Below, in pieces: positions 1 through 10,616 of a stretch of 64,000 nt of DNA. The first letter of the stretch is position 1; the number at the start of each line of letters is the position of its first letter. The notes beneath the pieces are model-generated. The model was not told the origin of the DNA and did no database searches. It saw nothing but the letters and a program-made list of their open reading frames with translations. Source of the stretch: Meconema thalassinum (lineage: Eukaryota; Arthropoda; Insecta; Orthoptera; Tettigoniidae); NCBI GenBank assembly GCA_946902985.2, contig OX336392.1:17892716-17956715 (forward strand). Reading direction: 5' to 3'. A program made the translations under genes and the position numbers.

Positions 1-670
1 CTACAGAGAAAGCTGCACAGCGTTGCCGAGTTGGAGCCCATCACGCGTCACGGCGCGCCTCGCTCGGAAGGGACCTCAATGGTCACTATGGAATATTCTA
101 CTCTTGAAAAAACTCCCCAAGGGCTTACAACTTGTGGGACGTGGGTTGGCGACCACGGGACCCCAGCTGAGTCCGGCATTGCTTTCACTTAGTTGTGCCG
201 GGCTCCTCTTTGTTATCTTTCCTCTCGACCTCCCTTGGTCAACTCTTGTTCTCTTCCAACCCCGATGGTATTAGGGTATCCGAGGCCTAGGGAGTCTTTC
301 ACTTTCCCAACTTAATTTGCCCTTGTCTCATCTTTCGTGATCCCTCATTCTTCGAGGGGTCAGACCTCTTGTTTTCTCTTCACTGTATCTGCTGCCTTCT
401 ACTCAAGGCCCTTTAGGACTCACGGCTGGTGAGCTTGGAGGGCTTCCTGAGCTGGGTCCAGTTTTTCCCTTTATCTATTGCCTTGGGGGCGGGCCCTCTC
501 CTCTTTCCCTTTCCTCTCTGCCTTTCTTGGCTCTCCTTCCTTCCTTCCAAGTCCCTCAGTCCTCATTCTGAGAGGGTTGCGGGCATTTCTTTTCCTCCTG
601 TCTTTAATTTCTCTTATTCCTTTCTTTTGTCCTTATCTTCTTCTAGCCCGTAAGTTTTTTAGTTAGTTTA
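1..670 (+). repeat. Retroposon RA copy 1, 5' part
   Basis: This pyrimidine-rich sequence recurs as a second copy near 11400-11735; shared landmarks include 'gagtccggcattgctt', 'tattagggtatccgaggc' and 'gaggggtcagacctcttg'. Its 3' portion (about 490-650) matches the copy at 45371-45640. The copy is cut at about 670 by a foldback element and resumes after 1145. RA ends in an (ATC)n tail and one copy has a 13-bp target duplication, so it is a 3'-anchored retroposon, probably the 3' UTR of a non-LTR element. Short open frames here are not supported as genes. Confidence 0.7.
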
Positions 671-1145
671 TGTTCGACCCTGACTATTATATGTCAGAAA
701 ACTGTTTCATAATGATGGTCATTATAACACTATTTTTCATTATGAAACAGTTTCTCCACCAATCAGAGCTCAAAAAACAGTTATTTGACCAATCAGGTGA
801 GGATAGCAACGCATCTGCGCCGAGTTCCAAGGCCTTCTAATTTAAATTTCACTGCCTGGCCTAGTGTCATAGTGGGGCGATCGAGGAGGGCATGGTCAAA
901 TACAAGGTATTCTCTGCGTCTCATGCGCTCTATTCGGTACAAATAACTGGCGAAATCTCGACAGATATTTATGAATATTTATGTTCGAACTTAAAATAGT
1001 TATAATGATTATCGTCGAATGCAACTCGCCTATAATGGTAATTAAGACACTCGTATGGAAATTATAAAACTCGCGTACGCTCGTTTTATAAATATACTCG
1101 TGTCTTAATTATTGCCATTATAGGCTCGTTGCATAATGTACTATT
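671..1145. mobile_element. Foldback MITE FB, copy 1 (inserted in RA)
   Basis: The left end holds a perfect 17-bp hairpin arm pair (aaactgtttcataatga...tcattatgaaacagttt) preceded by a small ctgac/gtcag hairpin. The right end holds a long imperfect palindrome built on 'ctcgcctataatggtaattaagacac' and its complement. A second copy at 38559-39205 shares both ends but has a different middle. The flanks join into continuous RA sequence when compared with the RA copy at 45371-45640, so this is an insertion. TTTA occurs at both edges and could be the target duplication. Confidence 0.75.
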
Positions 1146-1215
1146 TAGTTGTAGTTTCATTTTCACGATCACACAAACTATTAGGGGGTGATAACCTACA
1201 TGTTAGGCCCCTTAA
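1146..1215 (+). repeat. Retroposon RA copy 1, 3' tail
   Basis: This is the continuation of RA after the foldback insertion. It carries the RA terminal signature (cattttcacgatcac..., then gataacctacatgttaggccccttaaaacaa) also seen at 18536-18652 and 45555-45640. The (ATC)n tail is missing or eroded here. Confidence 0.7.
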
Positions 1216-1249
1216 AACAATTTGCAAAGACTGTAAAGAAAGTCCTGCT

Positions 1250-1556
1250 CGACCATATTCTGTTGTTAATTCATTCAAGGGGCTTGGGACATCTTGGTCA
1301 ACATCCCCGTGTAGTTGGGTGTGTATTGAACTTGTGTGATAACCTGTATTCCCGTGATGACTATAGTAGTGTGGGTAGCTGTATTAGGGGCAGGGATGAG
1401 GTAGGCGCCCTGGGACTTGAAATAAGGTACTATCCCGGCATTTGCCTTGAGGGAGTGTGGGGAAAGAAACGGGGAAAACCTACACTCAGAATAGCCACTG
1501 TCAGCGCCGGGATTCGAACCTACGATCTCTGGACCTACTGTAGCGCCCTCACGATT
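1250..1556 (-). mobile_element. tRNA-derived SINE (minus strand)
   Basis: Read on the minus strand, the right end has a polymerase III B box (ggttcgaatcc, complement of 1509-1519). The left part contains the 'ccccgtgta...gtgtgtgataacctgt' tail segment that also occurs at 8883-8990, 18900-18990 and 39975-40100. The combination is that of a tRNA-derived SINE. Confidence 0.6.
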
Positions 1557-1628
1557 TAACTCTTTATATTATTGAAGATCTTTTTTTATATTTATTGTAA
1601 TTTAATTTTACTTAATTATTATTAGACT

Positions 1629-1962
1629 AGAGCCTCCGTGGCTTAGGCGGCAGCACGCCGGCCTCTCACCGCTGAGTCCGTGGTTCAAATCCCGGTCACT
1701 CCATGTGAGATCTGTGCTGGACAGAACGGAGGCAGACAGGTTTTTCTCCGGGTACTCCGGTTTTCCCTGTCAAAATTTCATTCCAGCAACACTCTCCACT
1801 ATCATTTCATTTCATCTATCATTCATTTAATCATTGCCCCAGAGGAGTGCGTCAGGCCTCGGCAGCCGGCACAGTTCATATCCTCGCCGCTAGATAGGGG
1901 CTTCATTCATTCCATTCCTGACCCGGTCGGAGACTGGAAGCAGGCTGTGGATTTTCATTATT
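1629..1962 (+). mobile_element. tRNA-derived SINE
   Basis: The head at 1629-1705 has an A-box-like tggcttaggcgg and a perfect B box ggttcaaatcc, followed by a body with no coding potential. No cloverleaf with a proper acceptor stem was found, so this is a SINE head rather than a functional tRNA gene. Confidence 0.6.
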
Positions 1963-2049
1963 AGACTAATTATTATTAATTTTAAATTTTGTTTTCTTTG
2001 ACATTTCAATATTCTTAAAATTAAGATTATATAATAAAATAATTTATTC

Positions 2050-2397
2050 AAGTAGTTCCTATTTTTGCTACCAAATGCTACCGTCCACGACACCTTGTGG
2101 TGAACTCGGCCACTAGATGTCATCGCAGCCAGCATGTGGCGACGAACGTCGGAACTTAAGAGCATTAATCAAATCTAATCTACAAATTTTGCTTCACACA
2201 ATTGAAGTTAGTGGAAGGTTCTTTTACATGCCATAAATCTATGACATGGGACCTCTGGCTTTACTTCCCCTCCGAAGGAAGGCATACTGAGGGATTTTTA
2301 ACGCTATTAAGAAAATCCCACGAGTTCGGCCGGGTTTGAACCCGCTATCTTGGGCACAGCAGTTCAGCATGCTACCAACTACGCCACGGAAGCCACC
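2050..2397 (-). mobile_element. SINE-A copy (minus strand)
   Basis: The minus-strand head (complement of 2330-2397) reads gcttccgtggcgtagttggtagcatgctg... with B box gggttcaaaccc. The body contains 'ggcatgtaaaagaaccttccactaa' and ends in 'gtagcaaaaataggaactact'. The same body recurs at 27633-27850, 28180-28470 and 39695-40127, defining the family in this window. Confidence 0.75.
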
Positions 2398-2641
2398 TTT
2401 TCGAGCAGATAATAATTAACAATGTCGTGTAAGACACGTTCAAGATCCACATTAGGGGAAATTTGTGACATCTCGGTGTTTCTTAATTCGCAATGAGCAT
2501 AAAATTGTGTTTCGTAATGGAAACAGGCTGCACTCCTCAGTTTACATCTGACGATCGATAAGAACGCCATCTATTACTCCTAAGGATTATGCACCGTATC
2601 GAGTATATAACCAATAAATTATACCGGTCCCCTTTGGGAAT

Positions 2642-3013
2642 TAGCTTACCACAGTGGGTGAGTGGTTATCGTGTCGGACTACCAACCCCCAAGCTAGCAG
2701 GTTCGCTCCTGGCCGTGGTAAGTGATTTTTGAAAGGCGACAAAAATCACTGGATGCATGTCATACGTTATTGGCATGTTAAAGAACCCATTTGAATTCAG
2801 TAGGCCGTGTTCATAATGGCAAAATTAATCTCGGGATTTTCCGCCAACACAAAGTTCCTCCATTCTCTACTAGAAAGCGCTAATGTGTCAAGGAGCTTAG
2901 ATATCTAATCTCCTTGACTTTCATAGCGTTCAAAGGAACGACAAAATTCCACATGCAAGCTGCCCTCGGGTGTCAAATAACAAAGCTTGCACCCGGCACC
3001 CGAGGCCATACGA

Positions 3014-3063
<50 letters not shown>
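2642..3063 (+). mobile_element. tRNA-derived SINE with (ATT)n tail
   Basis: The head has an A-box-like gggtgagtgg and a B-box-like ggttcgctcc, then a roughly 280-bp body ending at 'gcacccgaggccatacg' and a 16-fold (ATT)n tract at 3014-3063. A microsatellite tail directly after the body fits a SINE 3' end. Confidence 0.6.
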
Positions 3064-3064
<1 letters not shown>

Positions 3065-3185
3065 TTTGAGAATTTACGCTGCGATCAGTTCAAAAGATAT
3101 TCATTTTTAGAAATTAGCCCGGTGTCGTCTATAAGTTAATGATAACTACAGTGGAATACTTTTCTGTGTGTACAAAATATTTTAG

Positions 3186-3410
3186 GGGAACGTGGTGGTC
3201 CAGTGGTCCGACTAATTGCCTCTAACCAAGGCGGACCGGGTTCGGTTCCCGGTCAATGCATGTGAGATTTTCGAAGTGAAATATCACCTCTCGTGGCTCG
3301 GATTACACGTAAATACGGAGGTCTTGTGGTTCATAAACACGAGATTAACGGTCACGTCCTTCCTTTCTTCTCAAGCGCCGTTTTCCTCCACTCATTTTGA
3401 ATGTTAAGAT
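3186..3410 (+). mobile_element. SINE-B copy
   Basis: The head has A box gtggtccagtgg and B box ggttcggttcc (3239-3249). The body includes 'tcaatgcatgtgagattttcgaagtgaaa' and 'aacggtcacgt'. A minus-strand copy at 31716-31913 has a 16-bp target duplication, which proves retroposition for this family. A 5'-truncated copy lies at 58675-58820. Confidence 0.75.
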
Positions 3411-3586
3411 TATAAATAGGTAACATAAATAAAGATCACATAACGCAGCAAAAATGCTGGAGATTTGCCCTCAGTGTGAGAGAGAGGTTGAGGAGCTGTC
3501 GGCAGATATTTCTGTCGACCAGTGCTTCTCGAATGGGCTCTAGTGGTGCGAGCGAATACTTCTAAAACATGATTACACCTTGGGTC

Positions 3587-3860
3587 GCCTCCGTGGTGTA
3601 GTGGTCAGCCTGATTAGCTGCCACTCAGGAGGTCCACGGTTCGATTCCCGGCTCTGCCACGCAATTTGAAAAGTGGTATGAGGACTGGAACGGGGTCTAC
3701 TCAGCCTCGGGTGGTTCAAATGAGTAGAGGGGGTTCAATTCCCACCTCAGCCATCCTCCAAGTGTTTTTCAGTGGTTTCCTACTTCTTCTTCGGGCAAAT
3801 GCCGGGATGGTAATGTGCCCGATTTTCACTTACCAATACCTGTTGAATCCCCCGTTAAAC
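3587..3860 (+). mobile_element. tRNA-derived SINE
   Basis: The head is tRNA-like (A box gtggtgtagtgg; perfect B box ggttcgattcc at 3638-3648; terminal gctctgcca). It is followed by a second promoter-like segment and a body containing 'cagtggtttcctac' and 'gggcaaatgccggga', related to the SINE-D bodies at 20150, 27365 and 52060. It may be a composite of two SINE modules. Confidence 0.6.
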
Positions 3861-5589
3861 AATGGATCGTAGAATCTTAAAATGCCCGGCTAAAAAACAC
3901 TACAAAAAACAGGTCCTACCAACAGGTGAAGGAAGTATAAAGGGTGCATATCAACCAACCAAAATTGTGCAAAGACAGACCAAAGTGCAAACGAAAAACC
4001 TAGCTCAAGTCAAAAGTCATAACACGAAACTCAAATAAGATAAAAACTTAAAGGATTGAGAAAGATGGAAAAACACATTGGTCTTCTCGTCACAACCTTA
4101 TATGATTATTATGAACTATCAATCTCGAATCAAATCTGTACAATAAAAAAAATATTAAAGGAAAATTAGATCTCAGAAAGTATCACCTCACCTTCCAATC
4201 GTCAAAATGACGAAAATGCGATATAACACCAAAGTGTCATTTGAAACTCCACATCTGATGTTTAGCACACCCTCGCAAGACTCCGTCATGCATACTGTCG
4301 TTTCGTTAAATAACGATATCTTATACATCATAGACAGTGAATTGTATCCACCAAATTACACATTACATTATCCAAATTTACATTAAATACAACGAACTAA
4401 TATTCATATATACATAGTTTTAGGTTGTTTCTTCCAGAAACATAATTCAATGAATACTTTCAACACCCATACGACTCATTATTGTGTTAAATTCGATATA
4501 ATAATGTCACTTCCGATCTGATTTAACCAGCTCAGTTACATTTATAAGTCCACATTGTGGTATACGAAAATACAAGTGATTCAGAATGCAGTACTTGAAT
4601 ATAACTGTTCTCACGAAATCCTCAGTAATAGACAAAAGGTCTCATTAAATTTTTCTTCAAAATGAAATTGGAAATAAATTAATATATAAATAATTAATAT
4701 CACAACAAATATCTAAAAAACTATTACCTCCAATTATTCGAAAAATCACACGTCAAACGATGACGTAGTCTCAAAAGACGCAATTATGTACTCAAAGTAC
4801 ATCCACAAACCTTCGAAATACTTTACATAAGTATCTTACAACACCATGGAAAATTCTCCAAACTTCAACTATATTCAACTCAATACTTGTACAACACACT
4901 GTACTTCATTTGGATGTATATTATACTTTCTTAATAATCGTCACTCTCATAGTGATCGTAAAACTTCCTACAACTTTGAACTTATATGTCGTGGTTACAA
5001 ATATCCACAAACTCATATTTCCATAATCAATTATGCTTCAATTACAATTCAATACCTAGCCTAATTTTCGTGAGAAATCTTCATTACAGTATTATTCAAG
5101 AATTAAACCGTTTCACAGAGTAATAAATATACATTTTCAACCTTGACATTCTGATAGATTGTTAAAAATAAATTTCAATCAAAATTATTCCAATCCGCAA
5201 AATCCCTAACTCAAAGTTCATCTTCACGTCAAACAAAGCTAATTGCGCGGGAAAAGAACTTACTGGGAGTCGAAATATCAAAAACATTGTAACGTGTTTT
5301 TCGAGGGGTTTTATGCAACTGGCATAAGTCAGTAGGAAGCCATTCTATATTTATTTACGCGGCAAATTGTTCAGCCAAGAGAATTTTTCATGGTAATTTA
5401 TTATTATTATTAATTTATTATAATTATTATTAAGGTATTTTCGGAGCATTTTATAAAAATTATTAGCATTCAGATAGGTTTTCTATGTCTTAGAAAACCC
5501 TATCCAGCAAATTATTACGAACGACGATATCATAGAAAATTATCTGATTACGGAATTTTACGGAGTTTTCGTCAGTTAGGGTATATCGA
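3861..5589. other. AT-rich intergenic sequence, nothing recognised
   Basis: The stretch is A/T-rich with only short frames (the longest about 72 codons at 4846-5064, low complexity). No transposase, reverse transcriptase, tRNA-like head, palindrome or tandem array was seen. Confidence 0.5.
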
Positions 5590-5755
5590 GAGACGTGACT
5601 CACTGGGATTTCAAGTACACGCTTAATCTTGTCGAGAAGCATGACGCAATCTTGGGTCGCAAGGTCTAGAAAAGGCGAATTGTTGGAACGGAAAACGACT
5701 TCTCCCTCTCGCGCGCCGAGTGTAAAGAAACCAGAGGAGGGGAACTAGCGGCGTG

Positions 5756-5835
5756 CTCAGCCAATCAAGGAGGACGACGTAAGCTAGTTGGGACTGAAGA
5801 GTGGGGAGCCGGCGTGTGGTTATATCGTTCGACGC
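5756..5835 (+). promoter_or_regulatory. Candidate promoter in CpG-rich patch
   Basis: A CCAAT motif in 'gctcagccaatcaagg' and an A/T core 'gttatatcg' (about 5818-5826) lie inside a CpG-rich patch (about 5690-6000) that contrasts with AT-rich flanks. Downstream are two copies of 'gatgttcagtgg', which contains the arthropod initiator-like TTCAGT. It could drive the candidate gene at 6086 or be a fragment of an LTR. Inference only. Confidence 0.3.
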
Positions 5836-5847
5836 GCCGTGAAACAA

Positions 5848-5985
5848 GGACTATCTGTGAAATACTTGAGGAGTATGGATGCGCGTGCGAGTCGCTCCGA
5901 TGTTCAGTGGAGTTAGGGACAATCTGTGTAGAACTTGCAGAGTACGGTCGCAAGTGCGTGTCGCTCCGATGTTCAGTGGAGTTAG
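5848..5985 (+). repeat. Two tandem 69-bp units
   Basis: Units at 5848-5916 and 5917-5985 share 'gtcgctccgatgttcagtggagttag'. The period of 69 is a multiple of three, so the surrounding open frame (5814-6089) carries a duplicated 23-residue, cysteine-containing segment. Both strands are open here, which fits GC-rich noncoding sequence equally well. Confidence 0.65.
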
Positions 5986-6085
5986 CGACGAACTTTTGTA
6001 AAACTTGGTTGTACGAGTGTTTGGGTCCGAGGTATGGACCATTGAATTATCTAAGCTACCAGAATATCATCAAATTCCGACGGAG

Positions 6086-6499
6086 ATGACGACGTCCAGG
6101 AGACTGTGGGAAGCTCACAACATCATCAAGAACGAGGGAAATGCTTTGGCAATTTCCAGTGGTAAGCGCCAATGACGCAGAAATACGCAATCTCTCATTT
6201 TCTTTGTTTTACATTTCATATTTCAGTAACTTCATAGCTTGGAAATAAGAGTAAAATCAATTTATCAGACTCCGTTTTCACGTAATTTTCTATCGGTAAT
6301 ATTCAAATCACAACGCTCCAATTTAAATTTTATAGTTATTATTATTATTAATTTTGCTATACTTGTTTTATATAATAAATTCATTTCTTTTACAATGCAA
6401 TCTTTGCTTTCAGTAGGTAGCATTAGATATAGACCAATTCCTTCTCCTGATACAATTGTTTGTTGGGTTAATGATCAAATCATACCACGATCTGAGTGA
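6086..6499 (+). CDS. Weak candidate two-exon small gene
   Basis: An ATG at 6086 opens 25 codons plus one base, ending at a good donor (ccagtg|gtaagc, GT at 6162-6163). A pyrimidine-rich acceptor (tctttgctttcag, ending 6413) follows. Joining 6086-6161 to 6414-6499 keeps the frame and gives about 53 residues ending at TGA 6497-6499. The second part has a Pro-Ser-x-x-Thr-Ile-x-x-Trp-Val pattern loosely like helix-turn-helix segments of insect transposon proteins (DUF4817-like). The phase agreement has a one-in-three chance of being accidental. The product is unrecognised. It could be a gene start truncated by repeats or a transposon remnant. Confidence 0.2.
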
Positions 6500-7335
6500 A
6501 TAGAGTCTTGAATGTGTTCTGCCAGAGCTAGACGTTGTTAAATACAAATTTAGATTTCAACATTGCATTGAGGTCTTGGCGCCCATTAAAACAACATAGC
6601 TTAGGCAAAGGTAAACAGTTACATTTATCACCCAACAGATAGGAGCTAGCAAAACGTTTCAACATGACGATGCAGAAATGCTTATATATTAAACGCAACT
6701 CTTCCCCTAAATGTTGATTTTCACAACGATTGAATGATTCAAAATGCTACGTTGATAAAGAATTAAACGCATGGACAAAGAAGGATGTGAATATCCAAGA
6801 GACAAATGAAAAGAAGATGTTCGTCAAACGAACGAAAAGTAATCGAATCTGGGATCAAGAATGACAAGGAATTATCATCAATTATTCTAACTACAAAATT
6901 GGCAACAGGAAACAACAAAATATCAATGCTCTTCTTCTACTTAAAAAAAAGATGTCGAACGTCTACCTTGCATAGAACCTTGGAGAGGCGTCACTCGGAA
7001 CAAAGCCCAAATCTGGTCTCCAAAATATACTGGCAATCAGTATACGAATCCACCATACTGGTCTCGAACCTGGAATACTTCTCCTCACTGTTCCTTCCTC
7101 TCTGGGGACTGTACTCCAAATCCGGTATATTCTGGGAGCTCGTACTGTACGATAAAATTCCAACTCTCTTGAAAGACGGTTTCTTAAAATGCATAAATCC
7201 CGGATACAAAATACGGCCACAGTACTTAACGTAAGACCAACCCTGGGGGGTAAAACGATAAAGAAAGAAGATTACACCTTGGAAGTAAATGCACTAAAAT
7301 ATGGCCAAATATGCATTTTTGTATTAAAGTAGCTT
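6500..7335. other. No recognised gene
   Basis: A 142-codon frame (6806-7234, +) and overlapping minus-strand frames lie here, but none shows family motifs, domain periodicity or a clean start context. The minus-strand openness over 6963-7220 suggests composition rather than coding. Confidence 0.4.
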
Positions 7336-7337
7336 AC

Positions 7338-7339
<2 letters not shown>

Positions 7340-7385
<46 letters not shown>

Positions 7386-7393
7386 GTAATAAT
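7340..7393 (+). repeat. (AAT)n microsatellite
   Basis: Uninterrupted trinucleotide run of about 50 bp, degenerating at its right end next to the Helitron 3' end. Confidence 0.9.
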
Positions 7394-7401
7394 ATTAATA
7401 A

Positions 7402-8255
7402 CTAGCAACCCGACCCGGCTTCGCCCGGGAACAGTTATGAATACATTACGTGATAAGCGCTCTTTTTTTTGCCAATGTCAATGAACAACGACCAATATCC
7501 GTTTTACGTCTCGGCATGATGGGTTAAAATCACTGACTGGACTATTAATTATTTTATCATGGAGATGCATGTGCAACAAATTCTTGTCAGACGTAATTTA
7601 AGAATGGCGAGGTGGATGAAACACAAATCCCCCTTCCGCCCAATCTTAACTTGACAATGTACTTGGCGGAACGAAAAGTTCACAGGCGAAATGAAGAAAA
7701 GCCGATATGCACTTCCAGGGAAACTCGAAACACAACCGCTCTTCTCTAAAGTTTTTAACACAACATGACTCGACAGTTTGCTGATGGCTGTATCTGGGGC
7801 AATAAGCTCGTCCGCTAGCTAAGCTGTAACTGGGGTGATAGATTCGCCCCTAGCTAGCTCGTAAACTATCGCCTCAGTAACTGAATGGAGATTGTTGGAA
7901 GAAATGAAAACATAAAAACACTTATAGTAGGCGATGTATTGAAGATAGAGATATGCTCCCCCGGGCTTTTTTGTAGAACGTTTCATTGTGAACAATTCTT
8001 ACACTCATAGTATATAGATATTTTTAACGGTTTGCCCAGCGTAAGCTTAAAAAGCGCACGGACGCAAGTTTTTATTGTCGACTTTTTCACTGAAATCGTT
8101 AGTGGAACTGGAAATAAATAAATAATTTTCTACAGAAACCTTCCTTGAGATATCCTTTATAGAATGATGAAAACCGCATCAAAATCCATCCAGTGGTTCT
8201 CGAGTTTACCCGTGACATCCAAGAATCGGGAACTTTGTTTTATACTAAGTAGAGA
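7402..8255 (-). mobile_element. Non-autonomous Helitron H1 (minus strand)
   Basis: On the minus strand it starts tctctacttagtataaaac at 8255. It ends with the GC hairpin cccgg-gcgaag-ccggg followed by tcgggttg and CTAG at 7402-7405, with T next. TC start, 3' hairpin and CTRR end are the Helitron hallmarks. It aligns throughout with H2 and H3 (24283-25814). No Rep/helicase frame is present, so it depended on a partner. Confidence 0.85.
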
Positions 8256-8259
8256 AGAG

Positions 8260-8460
8260 ATAATTGTTTTACGTCCCATTTAACTATCGAGGCTTTTAGA
8301 GACGCCGGAGTGTCGGAAATTTGCCCCTGAGGGGATCTTTAGCGTGCCAGTAAATCTACTGTTATGGTCCCCTCAAATGCCAACTGACTGTGCCAGGAAT
8401 CGATCCTGTAACCTTGGGACCAGCAGGCGAGAACATTACCGCTCTGTCACGCAGCCAGTC
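8260..8460 (-). mobile_element. SINE-C copy (minus strand)
   Basis: It is the reverse of the SINE at 12250-12493. Shared landmarks are tggctgcgtgac.gag, cccaaggtt.cagg, catttgaggg, acgttaaagatcccct and ttttacgtccc. It abuts the 5' end of Helitron H1. Confidence 0.7.
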
Positions 8461-8879
8461 AATTAGCTAACTGACAGCACATGCACTTATATGCAGCCTA
8501 TCATAGAAGTAGGCAAAATAAAACTTCGTAAGGGGCCGGCCACATATTACGTAATCACCTAGCGGGGGAGTTCGAAGCTTGATTACGATGATGACGTGTG
8601 GGGTGGGAGGGAGGGAGGGTAAACGAAATGATTACGTAATCACTTAACGAATAATAAAAATAAAAAATAACTCATTTTACGCTCTACGTGGCTTTCTAGC
8701 CACGCTGACAAGGCGCGAGCGGTGCCAAGGAATATTTATACTCGGATCATAAGGAAGTCCAAGAAATATTTTTGATCAAATATAAAGTAGGAATTTCGTC
8801 AATTGTTCGTACATTTCTTGTGCTGTTTTGCCCCCCCCCCTCCCCAAGGAACCTCAGGAAACCTCAGCGTAATTTTTTG
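8461..8879. other. Unassigned spacer with G/C-rich tract
   Basis: Contains repeated attacgtaatcac motifs (8548, 8632), a ggga-rich run and a C10 tract near 8831. These suggest an eroded MITE, but no matching opposite end was found. No gene is visible. Confidence 0.3.
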
Positions 8880-9245
8880 CGGTATATAGCCCCGTGTATT
8901 TTGCGGGTGTGTATAAAAGATGTGTGATAACCTGTGTTATTGTGGTGACTATACTGGTGTGTGTATTTGTAAATTGGCATAGAATTGGGAACGAGGCGGC
9001 CGTGGCCTTAAGTTAGGAACCATCCCAGCAATTCCCTGGAGTAGACGTGTTGGGGAATCACAGAAAACCACTTCCAGGATGGCTGAGGTGGGAATCGAAC
9101 CCTAACTATTCTCAGTTTGCCTCACAAGGCTGAGAGTACCCCGTTGCAGCCCTCACAACAGGATCAAAATTTCTTGGCAGAGCCGAGTATCGAACCCGAA
9201 TCTCTGAGGGCGCCAGTTGAGAACGCTAGCCTCTACGCCACGAGT
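8880..9245 (-). mobile_element. tRNA-derived SINE (minus strand, composite)
   Basis: The minus-strand head (complement of 9185-9245) reads gtggcgtagaggctagcgttctcaactgg... with B-box-like gggttcgatac. A second internal head-like motif (complement of 9090-9102, ggttcgattcc) suggests a dimeric SINE. The left end carries the 'gccccgtgtattt...gtgtgataacctgtgtta' tail shared with 18900 and 40050. Confidence 0.65.
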
Positions 9246-9690
9246 TGGTTATTGTGTTCCTTGTTTCATTCATTTATTTATACGTATAAATCGTGACAAA
9301 ATCAGAAATATTAGGCATTACGTGATCGATGTGCTGATTACGCGTGTTTACGTGGGGGAATGTTGTCTTCTTCGGCATTGCTCATCCAGTGATGGGACCA
9401 GGATATTTCTGATTATTCTGCTCTCTTTGACTTCCAGTTTTTCAAGAACTTGCAGTTTTCCTTTCCGTTGCTCTATTAATAAAGCCCTGCGAGGATGCGA
9501 GGGTTGAGAACATTTCTTATATACTGTATCTATTTCCTTAATTCTTTATTTTAATAATCTTGCATTTCTTTTAGTATTATTAAGCTGTAATACAATCTGA
9601 AATCTAATGCCTCAAGTCAACAATAAATATTTTTAATTATAGTTCCGGTTTCGACCTCATTGTAACCTTCCTTCCTCAGCGGCAATCTCC
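9246..9690. other. No recognised feature
   Basis: A 96-codon frame overlaps the region but shows no family motif and begins inside the SINE head. Confidence 0.4.
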
Positions 9691-10518
9691 TCTCTTATAT
9701 AAAAGAAAGTGTCCTGACTGACTCACTCACTCATCATCGCCCAGCCAAAACTATTGAAGTTAGAAACATGACATTTTGGGGATATGTTTATTGTATGTCG
9801 AAAACGTCCACTAAGAAAGGATTTTTGGATATTCATGTTCTAAAGAGGTGTTAAGGGGGTGAAACCTGCATTTCATTGAATAACTATATCTCACGAGTGG
9901 TTTAATTTGGGGATGTGACACTCGGCACATAAACTAATCATTAAAAATAAGAATACTTGTGTCTAAGGGTTTTTCGATGTGGTGTATATTATGAGGTGAA
10001 AGGGGGAAGATGTGAGCGTAGAGGATTTTGATTTGTGTAATTTTATAATCTGTACTTTTTTTTTCATAGGAATTTAGGTAAACTAGCTGATCCGTGTGAG
10101 AACTCTCGCATAATGGGTTGTGTGCGCCCCATGTGTACAGACTACCCGCTCGGTTTAGTGCTCTGCGGGCTGTAGGCGACAGAGTTCTCGCAGGGGCTAT
10201 CGTCTTGTTTATTTGTTTAACAGCATTTTATAAACAAATAAATATATTTCCGTTGACTTTTCAAGAAATGCAAGAATTTTCCGTTACTATTGATACGATT
10301 TGGAAGATTTTGGTACAAACCACACCTTCTAACTCCTTCTGGTTTAGGAGTTTTGTGATACATACACTTGGTCTTAGCGTATTATATAATAAGATGGATT
10401 TTGTGTTTGGTCAGTACCGGTTTACGTTTGTGGTCGGAAACCGTGTTGTGATTTTGAGTCGAATTTTATACATGCGATGCGACGTGACATTCGTGCGAAG
10501 CCGCGATGGGTAATGCTA
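9691..10518 (+). mobile_element. Non-autonomous Helitron H4 (second family)
   Basis: It begins tctcttatataaaagaaagtgtcctgac, a 5' Helitron-type end. A hairpin-like ttcgtgcgaagccgcgatgggtaat precedes a terminal GCTA|TT at about 10515-10518. It differs in sequence from H1-H3. The 131-codon frame at 10118-10513 inside it has no recognisable domain. The 3' end is less certain than the 5' end because the terminal CTRR is imperfect (CTAT). Confidence 0.55.
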
Positions 10519-10616
10519 TTATACATAATAAAAGACAAGTTGCATGTCTTATATTCAAATTTTTTCTAACAAAGGTTCTTTTCAAAAATATTTCAAAAAT
10601 ACTACTTGGCTGAAGG

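Noticed and set aside
1629..1705. Possible tRNA genes (also at 3587, 12703, 27633, 39695 and 51950)
   Set aside because: A and B boxes are present but acceptor stems do not pair and each is joined to a repeated body, so they are SINE heads.
6806..7234. 142-codon frame as a gene
   Set aside because: No motif; it overlaps equally open minus-strand frames and lies in repeat-rich sequence.
8540..8650. MITE suggested by repeated attacgtaatcac and flanking G/C tracts
   Set aside because: No opposite terminus or target duplication could be located.
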